Shown here one piece after another: positions 6,788 through 14,108 of a stretch of DNA of 14,165 bases. Where the stretch lies: the NCBI GenBank assembly GCA_002345625.1, contig DDWE01000155.1, forward strand, positions 1 to 14,165. Direction: 5' to 3'. The position numbers and the translations under genes were made by a program. This DNA comes from Desulfuromonadaceae bacterium UBA2294. Its GTDB lineage: Bacteria > Desulfobacterota > Desulfuromonadia > Desulfuromonadales > UBA2294. Position 1 is the first letter of the stretch. Each line of letters opens with the position of its first letter. The notes under the pieces were generated by a model that had not been told where the DNA came from, searched no databases, and saw only the letters and a program-made list of their open reading frames with translations.

Positions 6788-7492
6788 TCAGGGGAAAATC
6801 AGTCGAAACTTGAAACCGGCGACCTCAATCTGGTCGCCGTTTTTCAACGGCATGGCATCCTTGACCTCCTGACCGTTGAGCCGGATGCGACTCTTCTTCT
6901 CCGGCGGAATCAGGCCATAACCTGAACGGTCGCGGGAGATATAACAGCCAACCTTCGGAGCCAGAAACCCCTGCAGGTGCACCTCGGCCAGTTCATCCTT
7001 GCCGATCAAGGTCAGGCAACTGGTCAGCTCGTAGCTCGACTGATCGGTCGAGCCGGCAAGAACTTCGAGCTGGCCAGGGGGACCGCTGGGGACAGGCTCC
7101 TCCTGCGGCTCGGTGCGGGCCAGGCGTTCACGCTGACGCGGCGTATCGAGAATCATCGTCTTGTCAAGCTGCAGCTCTTCCAGCCCGACGGTGTCACTGT
7201 CGATCTCGGCATCGAGGAAGACCAGGGTATGTTTGCCGATGGTGATAATGTCGTTGTCGGCCAGCGCCCATTTGCCGATCTTACGGTCGTTAACGAAGGT
7301 ACCGTTAGTACTTCCAAGATCTTCGACAAAGTAGTGACCGAGCTGGCAGATGATGTGGGCATGGTAGTTGGAGACTGCCAGGTTGTCGACCTGCAGGTCG
7401 TTTTTCAGATTACGGCCAATGGTGATCAACTCCTTGTTCGAATCGATCACTTTCAGCAACTCGTCGTTGAATTTCAGTAGCAGACGGGGCAT
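6788..7492 (-). CDS. FHA-domain protein with a second degenerate FHA-like domain
   Basis: This 234-residue soluble protein should be the phosphothreonine reader of the operon. The first FHA domain (about 3-93) keeps the binding residues: Gly26-Arg27, Ser41-x2-His44 and Ser61-Thr-Asn63-Gly-Thr65. A linker (about 95-140) holds Thr112 and Thr117 in DKTMILDTPRQR, likely phosphorylation targets. The C-terminal part (about 141-233) has an FHA-like beta pattern ending RIRLNGQEV and KNGDQIEVAGFKFRLIF. It has Gly164-Lys165 instead of Gly-Arg and lacks the Ser-x2-His pair, so it should not bind pThr in the usual way. GGAG sits about six bases before the start. It begins 38 bases after the PP2C gene, whose product could dephosphorylate its ligands. 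Confidence 0.9.
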   Translation of the reverse strand: MPRLLLKFNDELLKVIDSNKELITIGRNLKNDLQVDNLAVSNYHAHIICQLGHYFVEDLGSTNGTFVNDRKIGKWALADNDIITIGKHTLVFLDAEIDSDTVGLEELQLDKTMILDTPRQRERLARTEPQEEPVPSGPPGQLEVLAGSTDQSSYELTSCLTLIGKDELAEVHLQGFLAPKVGCYISRDRSGYGLIPPEKKSRIRLNGQEVKDAMPLKNGDQIEVAGFKFRLIFP

Positions 7493-7530
7493 GTTACTCT
7501 CCTTTTCGTAAAGACTTTATTCGCCTGATC

Positions 7531-8244
7531 TCAACGTTCGACAAACACCAACACGACCGTAATATTATCGCGACCACCGTTGCGGTTGGCCAGTTCGACC
7601 AGTACCCGGCAGCCATCTTCAGCTGATGCGGCCGTCTGCACAACGGTCCGTATCGTCGATTCCTCGACCATGCCGGTCAGGCCATCACTGCAGAGCAGAT
7701 AGCGGTCGCCCGGTTCGACCTCAAGAACATCCGTGTAGGGCTCGGGGAGAGTCTCGCCTCCCAGCACCATAGTAAGAATATGCTCGGCGCCGGGAAACAG
7801 GGTGGTGGCTCCGAGTCGGCGCTGCTCGCTGGCGAGATTGTGGTCGAGGGACAATAGCTCCAGGGCACCGCCGCGCAGGCGATAGGCACGGCTGTCACCG
7901 ACATTGGCGACGATCCCGCTACGACCATGCTGCCAGAAGGCCACCACGGTACTCGCCATCCCTTTCTTTGCCGGATCGGACTGGGCGGCCGTGCGGATGT
8001 CATTGTGAACCTGGCAAATTGCCGTCATCAGGGCACGGGCCGGATCGGGCTCGTCTATTTGAGCCCGGGTCAAAGCCGCGACCAGCCCTTCCGTCGCCAG
8101 ATGGCTGGCGACCTCGCCGGCGGCGTGGCCACCGACGCCATCGGCAACGACATACAAACCTTCGGCCGCATCAATCAGGAAGGCGTCCTCATTGTTTTCG
8201 CGGCGCCGACCAAGATCGGTCAGGCCACTGGCAGAATTATGCAT
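7531..8244 (-). CDS. PP2C-family Ser/Thr protein phosphatase
   Basis: This is a stand-alone bacterial PP2C (PPM) phosphatase of 237 residues, like Stp1/PrpC/PstP catalytic domains. It is cytoplasmic and uses Mn2+ or Mg2+ to remove phosphate from Ser/Thr. Motifs in order: RRENNEDAF near the N-terminus, VVADGVGGHAAGEV (metal Asp), GMASTVV, NVGDSRAYRL, CSDGLTG and a closing GGRDNITVVLV. All metal-binding aspartates are present. The kinase gene just upstream supplies the opposing activity. The frame can start at TTG 8274, ATG 8256 (forming an ATGA overlap with the kinase TGA) or ATG 8244. I take 8244 because GAGG sits six bases before it and little lies upstream of the domain. Start 8256 is nearly as good and would imply direct translational coupling. 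Confidence 0.92.
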   Translation of the reverse strand: MHNSASGLTDLGRRRENNEDAFLIDAAEGLYVVADGVGGHAAGEVASHLATEGLVAALTRAQIDEPDPARALMTAICQVHNDIRTAAQSDPAKKGMASTVVAFWQHGRSGIVANVGDSRAYRLRGGALELLSLDHNLASEQRRLGATTLFPGAEHILTMVLGGETLPEPYTDVLEVEPGDRYLLCSDGLTGMVEESTIRTVVQTAASAEDGCRVLVELANRNGGRDNITVVLVFVER

Positions 8245-8252
8245 GCGCGACC

Positions 8253-10718
8253 TCATCGCATCTTTGCCCGGCAAGCGCGTAGCGCCTGCTCCACTTCGGC
8301 CGCAGTCTTGTAGCGACGACTGACAGCCTTGCTCAACAACTTAGTGACGATGTCAAGACAGCAGGCAGACAACTTTTTAGGTGCCCGTTCGGCCAGCGGG
8401 GCATAATCGCCATTGCTGATGCTGTACATCAGGGCCCCGAGGTTTTCACCGGTAAACGGCTTCTCGCCACAAAGCAACTCGTAGCAGACCACGCCGAGGG
8501 AGAAAAGATCAGACCGGCCATCGACCTTCTTTCCGGCAACCTGCTCCGGCGACATGTAGCTCGGGGTCCCAAGGACGACCCCGGTCTGGGTCTGCGAGGC
8601 ACTGACCACACGGGCAATGCCAAAGTCGGTGACTTTGATCCGGCCATCTGGCAAGAGCATGATATTGGACGGCTTGATGTCACGGTGCACAACCTCATGT
8701 TCATGTGCGTAATCAAGGGCCGCGGCGATATCGGCAGCAATGCGCAGCACCTCCGCCGGGGCGAGCAGTTTATCTCGCTGACAATGCGCCGCCAGAGTAT
8801 CGCCGGGCAGAAATTCCATCGCCATGTAGGCGAGATCGTGCTCTTCACCTGCATCATAAATGGTGACAATGTTGGAATGGTTGAGACGACCGGCCGCTTC
8901 TGCTTCGCGAAAAAAACGGGCCTTGATCTCACCGACCTGCTGTGCCTCAAGATTACGGAAGTTAAGGGTCTTGATCGCCACGTCACGATTAATCTTCGGG
9001 TCGCGCCCGAGATAGACCGTCCCCATTGCCCCCTGGCCGAGTTCCCGCAGAATCTCGTAACGGCCGAGCGTCGGTCGTGTCTGTCCGTTACCCAGAGCCA
9101 GACCGGTATCCCGGCCACTGCCCAGAACAACGGTCTGTTCGGACTGCTGCAAGCTGGCAAGACGATTCCTGACATCCTTGAACGAACCGGCGGTGAGGAT
9201 ATGCAGGTAGACCGCTTCAGCCTTGTTGAACATCCGTTTACGCTCAAAATCGAGCGCCAGGTTGTAGAGTAGTTCACGCACCGAGACATTACGAACCGGG
9301 CACTGCAAAAATTTATCGAAGGCCATGTCGAGCATCCCCTGCCCCTGGAGGGAGAGCCCAAGGAGCTTGAGGTCGTCATAGTTGCGCGCGGCATGACCAC
9401 CGGAGCGGGACAGAAGAGTTAACCCGCTGCCGACCAGTACCAGGATGACCGCCGGCACCGGATGAAACCAGAGCCCCTGCGAAACCAGCAAAACGGCGAT
9501 GATTGCCAGCCAGCTGAACAGGAAAAAGAAAAAAAGCAGCAGCCCGAGTCGCAACGAAATCCGCGGGATGATCAGAACCAGAAAAATCCCGAGATAAAGG
9601 ACAATGGCCGCTTCCAGCAAAAAAGCCCAATGCGGCCGATACAGCGTTGTCGCTGATAACAGATCGGCAACAATGGCAGCGGTCACCAGTAGACTCTCCG
9701 GTCCCTCCGCCCGCTCAAGACCAAACACAACCGCTTTGCCCTGCAATGCCGCTGCTGGCAGGCGACCATTGACCAGGTCGACGTAAGAGTAGACCGGTAG
9801 CTGGCCCAACCTTTGAGGATTGACCCTGATTCCAAACCCCTCTCCTGCGTTGAGCCGACTCCCGGCAAGGAAAAGACGATCGCCATTGAGACGCAGTTCA
9901 GCGTCAGGCGCGATCTGCTGCCTTGCGAGCTGTAGGGCGAAAGACGGCAACAAACGATTATGGTCACTCACCGGTACCAGCAGGTCAAAAGTACCATCGG
10001 CTCGAAGGGGCCCAAGGCCACCGCTGGCTGCGGCTGATTTCACCAGACCAGCGTAGCTCTCCTGAACGCCGACAGTATGCGACGACTGTGCGGACGCGGC
10101 AAAGGGATTGTGCAGGGCTGCAAGGCGCTCCTGCCAATAGAGGGTCGGCGTATTGATCGTCAGCGCGTCGATCAGAAGGGGCGCGCCGGCAAGAGGGGCA
10201 TGGGCAGAGATTCGCCAGGGCAGCACCACGTTCCCGGCCGTCACCAGTGCCTCCTGCAGTTGACGATCACCGTCGATGTTCTGCGCCATGTCGAGCAAAG
10301 AGTGCTTTATAGGCTCCGTCTCGGGAGTCACCGGTAAAGTGTCGGCCAGAGTCTGCAATCCGGCCAGGCCCGAATTCCATTCCCGCGCAGGGAAATAGAG
10401 TTGGAGTCCGATGCTGCGCGCGCCGGACGCCGCCGCGGAGCGAACACCCTCGGCGAGCAGGGTGCGCGGCCAGGGCCATTCACCAACCTGTTTCAAACTG
10501 GCCGAGTCGATGGCGACGACCACCACCGGCGCGGGTGCCGGCTCAGTACGGAGGCGACAGTACTGGGCAAAAAATACCGACTCGAACCCCGCCGGCAATG
10601 ACACCTCCCGGAGCACACCCAGAAGAATCAGAACCACGAGGCCCAGACGCCAGAGGCCGATAGAGAACAGGAATGTGAACAGACGCTGCATTGGAGAAAC
10701 AACCCCGTCGTGGGTCAT
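8253..10718 (-). CDS. CHASE2-domain transmembrane Ser/Thr protein kinase
   Basis: This 821-residue receptor kinase heads the operon. TM1 (about 16-37) leads into a periplasmic CHASE2 sensor (about 45-355; note VVVVAIDSASL and GEWPWPR at 65-85). Three closely spaced TM helices follow (about 364-385, 388-412, 418-437). A cytoplasmic TPR-like helical stretch (about 478-511, LLYNLALDFERKRMFNKAEA) comes next, with a short linker containing EQTVVLGS (527-534). The Hanks-type kinase domain (about 554-815) is intact: glycine loop GQGAMG (561-566), Lys583, HRDIKPSN (678-685), DFG (698-700), activation-loop Thr710 and Thr712, and MSPEQ (722-726). CHASE2 ligands are unknown. The kinase sits at the C-terminus, unlike kinases with extracellular C-terminal sensors. 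Neither ATG 10718 nor ATG 10691 has a strong ribosome site; I use the longer form. Confidence 0.94.
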   Translation of the reverse strand: MTHDGVVSPMQRLFTFLFSIGLWRLGLVVLILLGVLREVSLPAGFESVFFAQYCRLRTEPAPAPVVVVAIDSASLKQVGEWPWPRTLLAEGVRSAAASGARSIGLQLYFPAREWNSGLAGLQTLADTLPVTPETEPIKHSLLDMAQNIDGDRQLQEALVTAGNVVLPWRISAHAPLAGAPLLIDALTINTPTLYWQERLAALHNPFAASAQSSHTVGVQESYAGLVKSAAASGGLGPLRADGTFDLLVPVSDHNRLLPSFALQLARQQIAPDAELRLNGDRLFLAGSRLNAGEGFGIRVNPQRLGQLPVYSYVDLVNGRLPAAALQGKAVVFGLERAEGPESLLVTAAIVADLLSATTLYRPHWAFLLEAAIVLYLGIFLVLIIPRISLRLGLLLFFFFLFSWLAIIAVLLVSQGLWFHPVPAVILVLVGSGLTLLSRSGGHAARNYDDLKLLGLSLQGQGMLDMAFDKFLQCPVRNVSVRELLYNLALDFERKRMFNKAEAVYLHILTAGSFKDVRNRLASLQQSEQTVVLGSGRDTGLALGNGQTRPTLGRYEILRELGQGAMGTVYLGRDPKINRDVAIKTLNFRNLEAQQVGEIKARFFREAEAAGRLNHSNIVTIYDAGEEHDLAYMAMEFLPGDTLAAHCQRDKLLAPAEVLRIAADIAAALDYAHEHEVVHRDIKPSNIMLLPDGRIKVTDFGIARVVSASQTQTGVVLGTPSYMSPEQVAGKKVDGRSDLFSLGVVCYELLCGEKPFTGENLGALMYSISNGDYAPLAERAPKKLSACCLDIVTKLLSKAVSRRYKTAAEVEQALRACRAKMR

Positions 10719-10767
10719 GCGGCCACGTGCTAATATTCAACAAAAACGAGCCAGAATAAATGTGACG

Positions 10768-10798
10768 ACTATAGCACAGCCTGACGGCAAACCGGCAA
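10768..10798 (-). promoter_or_regulatory. Candidate promoter of the kinase operon
   Basis: On the minus strand, TGCTATAGT (10776 down to 10768) is an extended -10 element. TTGCCG occurs upstream at 10798-10793 (19-base spacer) and again at 10790-10785 (too close). The start point would be near 10761, about 42 bases before the kinase ATG. Confidence 0.4.
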
Positions 10799-10812
10799 CC
10801 GAATCACACCCC

Positions 10813-10842
10813 TTGCACACCGACACAAATCTCCGCTATGAT
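10813..10842 (+). promoter_or_regulatory. Candidate promoter for the membrane protein at 10882
   Basis: TATGAT at 10837-10842 matches the -10 consensus at five of six positions; TTGCAC at 10813-10818 is a weaker -35 with an 18-base spacer. The predicted start near 10849 gives a leader of about 33 bases. It lies back to back with the kinase promoter. Confidence 0.4.
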
Positions 10843-10881
10843 CGCAGCCGTATCTGTCCCTAGCCGTAGCCGGGAGGGGTC

Positions 10882-11628
10882 ATGCAAAAGCTCAATCTGC
10901 GCGTTCCATTGCCTTCTTGTGTCGTCGACAAGAAACTGGTCAACCAGCTTGAAAGCTTCCTGCTGGTCAATACCCCACGCCTGCTGAAAAAGGAGCTCTC
11001 GCAGATGATGGGGCTCTATGACCTGAAATCCCCCGCCTCCCTCATCACCTACGCCATAAACATCAGCGAGAAGACACAGATCCACCAACTCGACAGGGTT
11101 AAACAGTTCAAGCCTGACTGCTTCGACCCAAAAACCAAGGGGCTGTCGATGAAACTCAAGATCGGTCGTCCGGAAATTCTTGACATCACCCTGCTCTTTC
11201 CTGCCAACGGTGCACCCACCCTGACGATCAGCACGGTCAGCGAAGGAGTCAAGCCGCTTTGTCCGCGCATCGCTGACCAACTGATAAGTCTTTTTGCCGG
11301 CTGGAAAAACCGTAACTATCTGGTTTCGCGCCCCGCTTTCCGAACGCTCATTGTCGTTATCCCCCCGGCACTGGTCACCACAGGAGGGCTCTATCTCGGT
11401 GGCGACAGTTATATCATTACGGTTGCCCAGGGCTGGCTGTTGATCATCAGCGCCTGTCTCGCCTTCAATCTGTTTCGACTCTTCCCACAGGTGAGTTTCC
11501 AGACCCGCAGCATGATCAACCTGAAAAAAATCGCCGCCTTGACCTTTTTTGCCTTCAACATCGCCCTGATACTCGCCTACACCGGCCTGCTCTATCTCAA
11601 CCTTAACCTGATAAAGTGGCCCTTTTAA
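10882..11628 (+). CDS. Unrecognised membrane protein with cytoplasmic N-terminal domain
   Basis: This protein has 248 residues. The first about 150 are soluble, with no signal peptide, mixing helices (RLLKKELSQMM) and strand-like stretches (MKLKIGRPEILDITLLFP). Three hydrophobic segments follow at about 153-172, 177-200 and 217-240. I do not recognise a domain. GGGAGGGG just upstream (GGAGG about five bases before the ATG) supports the start. It is divergent from the kinase operon and shares its promoter region. Its TAA overlaps the stop codon of the opposing membrane-protein gene within TTAA (11625-11628). Codon use matches the neighbours. The topology, a cytoplasmic domain on a small membrane anchor, would fit an adaptor or regulator, but that is speculation. 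Confidence 0.8.
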   Translation: MQKLNLRVPLPSCVVDKKLVNQLESFLLVNTPRLLKKELSQMMGLYDLKSPASLITYAINISEKTQIHQLDRVKQFKPDCFDPKTKGLSMKLKIGRPEILDITLLFPANGAPTLTISTVSEGVKPLCPRIADQLISLFAGWKNRNYLVSRPAFRTLIVVIPPALVTTGGLYLGGDSYIITVAQGWLLIISACLAFNLFRLFPQVSFQTRSMINLKKIAALTFFAFNIALILAYTGLLYLNLNLIKWPF

Positions 11629-12548
11629 AGCGATACGACAGTCCCCTTTTCGGCCGGAAGCGATACCGACACCAGGCCGCTCAGCAGCCACCGACCCAGC
11701 ATAACTGTCAACCAGAGAAACCCCACCGGCAGCAGCACAGAATTCAGCAGAAAAACAACGATAATTGTCAGCAACTGCTCGATTAATCGGCCAAAATGAG
11801 CCTTCATCACCTCAAGTTGACGCTGTAAATTCGCGGCATCGGTTAAACGTTGAGCGTTCTCTTTGAGCCGGTTAAAAAAACCGCCATCAGGCGTCGCGCC
11901 ACTTACAGCCGGCAGGGGGTTAATCGTTTGCAACAACGCGTTTCCCTGCTCAAATTCACCAATGGCTGCCGTATAAGGCATGGCAAGGAAACGGTTATAG
12001 AGCTGATCATTGCACCAGGCGGTGACGGGAACACAAAAGCGCAGCAGTAGAGCCAACAGAAGCAGACGAGATCCGAGACGAACGGCCAGACGACGATTTC
12101 CCCATGGCCACCAGATTCCGGCCAGAAGCACCAGAAGCGCCGGAACCAGGACCAGATAGAGGCTGAACCAGGGGACCATCTCCAACAGAATTTTCTGCAC
12201 GCCCAGAGAGACCAGGCTTAGCAGCATAATCCAGGAAAACCGTTCAACCATGTCGTTGAGCGGATCGAGGGCTTCGCCGATTGCGATGGTCATGCCGACA
12301 CCTGCCGGTGCGACATCGAGCTCACTCCCCTGGATGACCGAGATGATAGCATTGGCGGTCCGTGCCAGAGCAAAAGCGACCAGAGCCCGCTTGAACGACG
12401 CATCGACATAATCGGCACCGGAGGCATCCGCAGCCCTGAACAGGTGCGACTGAAAGACACTATGGTTCAGTGGCGGCAGGAACACCGCCAGTAACAAAAA
12501 GAGCAAAACGATTGTTGTCAGTGTTCGCCAGACAGTCTGTTGAGTCAC
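11625..12548 (-). CDS. Uncharacterised integral membrane protein
   Basis: This is a 307-residue protein read from a GTG start at 12548, with GGAGG about five bases upstream. Hydrophobic segments lie at about 8-27, 103-122, 126-147, 160-178 and 258-292. A periplasmic-looking loop (28-100) contains KRALVAFALARTANAIIS and GEALDPLNDMVERFSW (91-106), the most conserved-looking part. A helical, charged segment (about 225-255) precedes the last helices. The first helix could serve as signal anchor. It has no catalytic motif I can name. I have an impression of similar uncharacterised proteins in gamma- and deltaproteobacteria but cannot verify it. It converges on the gene at 10882 with overlapping stops, so the two 3' ends have no room for separate terminators. 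Confidence 0.82.
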   Translation of the reverse strand: MTQQTVWRTLTTIVLLFLLLAVFLPPLNHSVFQSHLFRAADASGADYVDASFKRALVAFALARTANAIISVIQGSELDVAPAGVGMTIAIGEALDPLNDMVERFSWIMLLSLVSLGVQKILLEMVPWFSLYLVLVPALLVLLAGIWWPWGNRRLAVRLGSRLLLLALLLRFCVPVTAWCNDQLYNRFLAMPYTAAIGEFEQGNALLQTINPLPAVSGATPDGGFFNRLKENAQRLTDAANLQRQLEVMKAHFGRLIEQLLTIIVVFLLNSVLLPVGFLWLTVMLGRWLLSGLVSVSLPAEKGTVVSL

Positions 12549-12599
12549 GATACCCTCCTCGCCGCTTTTTTTAGTCGGCAGACAAACCCACGGGGACTC

Positions 12600-12608
12600 A
12601 TTCTAGCA
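12600..12608 (-). promoter_or_regulatory. Candidate extended -10 promoter for the gene at 12548
   Basis: On the minus strand TGCTAGAAT (12608 to 12600) is an extended -10 with five of six matches in TAGAAT; no good -35 is seen. The start point near 12593 leaves a 45-base leader before the GTG. Confidence 0.35.
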
Positions 12609-12659
12609 CAATCCAGCCACCGACTAATGTCACCCCTCGACACAGATCGGAAAATACCC

Positions 12660-12688
12660 TTGCCTGCGCAAAGCGATTCACCTATACT
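12660..12688 (+). promoter_or_regulatory. 6S RNA promoter
   Basis: TTGCCT (12660-12665), a spacer of exactly 17 bases, and TATACT (12683-12688) form a strong sigma-70-type promoter. The start point is predicted at about A12695, ten bases before the closing stem of the 6S RNA. Confidence 0.75.
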
Positions 12689-12694
12689 ACAACC

Positions 12695-12890
12695 AGTTTG
12701 GAAAGCTCTCTGCCCTGCCCGTGAGGCTACAATGCCCACACGGAATGTCTTTTGAAAGGGATGACGTCGTAAAGCGTGGTGTGCATGCCCGTCTTCGTAA
12801 CGGGAAGCCTGAAGCGCACACAAGTTATCCCACCTTGCTGGCCGTCGATGTGTGGCCGCGAGCCCACGACAGGCGTGGAGAGCACGATCT
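12695..12890 (+). ncRNA. ssrS: 6S RNA (RNA polymerase-sequestering RNA)
   Basis: 6S RNA mimics an open promoter and binds sigma-70 holoenzyme, restraining transcription in stationary phase. About 190 bases fold as a long rod, close to the 184-base E. coli RNA. The closing stem is GCTCTC (12705-12710) with GAGAGC (12878-12883), continued by CCTG with CAGG. Further stems are GTGAGGCT (12721) with AGCCCAC (12861), CCACAC (12735) with GTGTGG (12850), AAGGGAT with ATCCCACCTT, and GTGTGC (12780) with GCACAC (12816). The apical hairpin is CCCGT/ACGGG. The segment from GCATGCCCG through GGGAAGCCT to CACCTTG lines up with the most conserved part of E. coli 6S. A strong promoter and a terminator flank it. 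The exact 3' end and processing are not determinable. Confidence 0.88.
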
Positions 12891-12892
12891 TT

Positions 12893-12926
12893 AAGGCGCC
12901 GCTTAAACGGCGCCTTACTGTTTGTT
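12893..12926 (+). terminator. Intrinsic terminator after 6S RNA
   Basis: AAGGCGCCG (12893-12901) pairs perfectly with CGGCGCCTT (12908-12916) around a six-base loop, followed by a T-rich but interrupted tail (12915-12926). The tail is imperfect, so partial read-through into traB is plausible. Confidence 0.8.
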
Positions 12927-12941
12927 CAGTCAGGACATCCC

Positions 12942-14108
12942 ATGGCCGCATCAGATATCCGCAGACTCCACATCGCCGATCGCGAAATTGTTCTCGTCGG
13001 CACCGCCCATGTCTCCCAATCCTCTATCGATACGGTCCTTGGCGTCATTGAAGAAGAGACCCCCGACTGCGTCTGCGTCGAGCTCGACTCCCAGCGGCTG
13101 ACGGCGCTGCGCGACAGTCGCCACTGGGAATCACTGAATATCTATCAGGTGGTCAAAAACGGTCAGGCACCATTTCTGATGGCCAACCTCACCCTCGCCT
13201 CATTCCAGAAACGGATGGGATTGCAGACCGGCGTACGCCCTGGTGCCGAATTGGCGGCCGCGGTTGAATGCGCCGAGTCAAAAGGGATTACGGTCGAACT
13301 GGTCGATCGCAACATCCGCACCACTCTCCTGCGGGCCTGGCGTAAAACCGGCTTCTGGAAAAAGATCAACCTGTTTTCAGTAATGTTCGCCAGCCTGTTC
13401 GAAGAACATAAGATCAGCGAAGAGGAACTCGACCGGTTACGCGAGAACGACACCCTCTCGGCGATGCTTGAAGAACTCGGCGAGCTGTTGCCGTCAGTCA
13501 AGGGAATTCTGGTCGACGAACGCGACACCTACATGGCTCACTACATTCGCTGCGCCCCTGGACACAAGACTGTGGCCGTGGTCGGTGCCGCTCACCTGCC
13601 GGGAATTGCAGCACAAATCCTGCATCCTATCGATGCAGCGCATCTGGCAGAGATCGACAGTATCCCGGCCAAATCCGGCTTTTCCAAAGTCGTCCCATGG
13701 CTTATCCCCGGTGCCGTCATAGCATTGTTTATCGTTGGCTTCTCTGCCGGCGATACGCAGCAGCTCAAGGAAGCGGCTGTTGCCTGGGTTCTGGCCAACG
13801 GCCTGTTCTCGGCCCTCGGCGCCCTGCTCGCCCTCGGCCACCCTCTGACTATAGTCACCGCTTTTGTCGCAGCGCCTATCACATCCCTGAACCCGACCAT
13901 TGGTGCCGGCATGGTGACCGGCGTTGTTCAGGCGATGGTTGTTGCCCCGACTGTGCGGGATCTGGAGAAAGTCACCGACGACCTGACCTCCCTGAGCGGC
14001 TGGTGGCGCAACCGCACCACCCGGGTGCTGCTGGTTTTTTTCTTCTCTTCCATCGGCTCGGCAATCGGCACCTTCGTCGCCTTTGGCTGGTTAAAGGATC
14101 TTTTTTAA
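12942..14108 (+). CDS. TraB-family (TraB/GumN/PrgY-like) membrane protein
   Basis: This 388-residue protein has a TraB/Tiki-type domain at the N-terminus (about 10-225). Conserved features are GTAHVS (20-25), Glu47 in CVELDS, DERD (192-195) and GAAHLPG (215-221); the two G-x2-H motifs are family hallmarks. The C-terminal part holds hydrophobic segments at about 250-268, 280-298, 300-335 and 360-382, anchoring it in the inner membrane. Relatives include enterococcal TraB/PrgY, which curb a peptide pheromone, and Tiki metalloproteases, so a peptidase-like role is plausible but unproven. The frame can be extended to a GTG at 12852, but that would translate the 3' half of the 6S RNA and its terminator. 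The ATG at 12942 with AGGA about seven bases upstream is much better. It starts 25 bases after the terminator stem. Confidence 0.9.
   Translation: MAASDIRRLHIADREIVLVGTAHVSQSSIDTVLGVIEEETPDCVCVELDSQRLTALRDSRHWESLNIYQVVKNGQAPFLMANLTLASFQKRMGLQTGVRPGAELAAAVECAESKGITVELVDRNIRTTLLRAWRKTGFWKKINLFSVMFASLFEEHKISEEELDRLRENDTLSAMLEELGELLPSVKGILVDERDTYMAHYIRCAPGHKTVAVVGAAHLPGIAAQILHPIDAAHLAEIDSIPAKSGFSKVVPWLIPGAVIALFIVGFSAGDTQQLKEAAVAWVLANGLFSALGALLALGHPLTIVTAFVAAPITSLNPTIGAGMVTGVVQAMVVAPTVRDLEKVTDDLTSLSGWWRNRTTRVLLVFFFSSIGSAIGTFVAFGWLKDLF

Noticed and set aside
6788..10718. Type VI secretion regulatory module (PpkA/PppA/Fha)
   Set aside because: Kinase, phosphatase and FHA resemble that set, but no secretion structural gene occurs in the window and the kinase has a CHASE2 sensor.
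10804..11691. Leftward 295-codon frame opposite the membrane protein at 10882
   Set aside because: It is a shadow of a frame with a good ribosome site and clear membrane segments; the composition (rich in G, E, D, Q) shows no domain.
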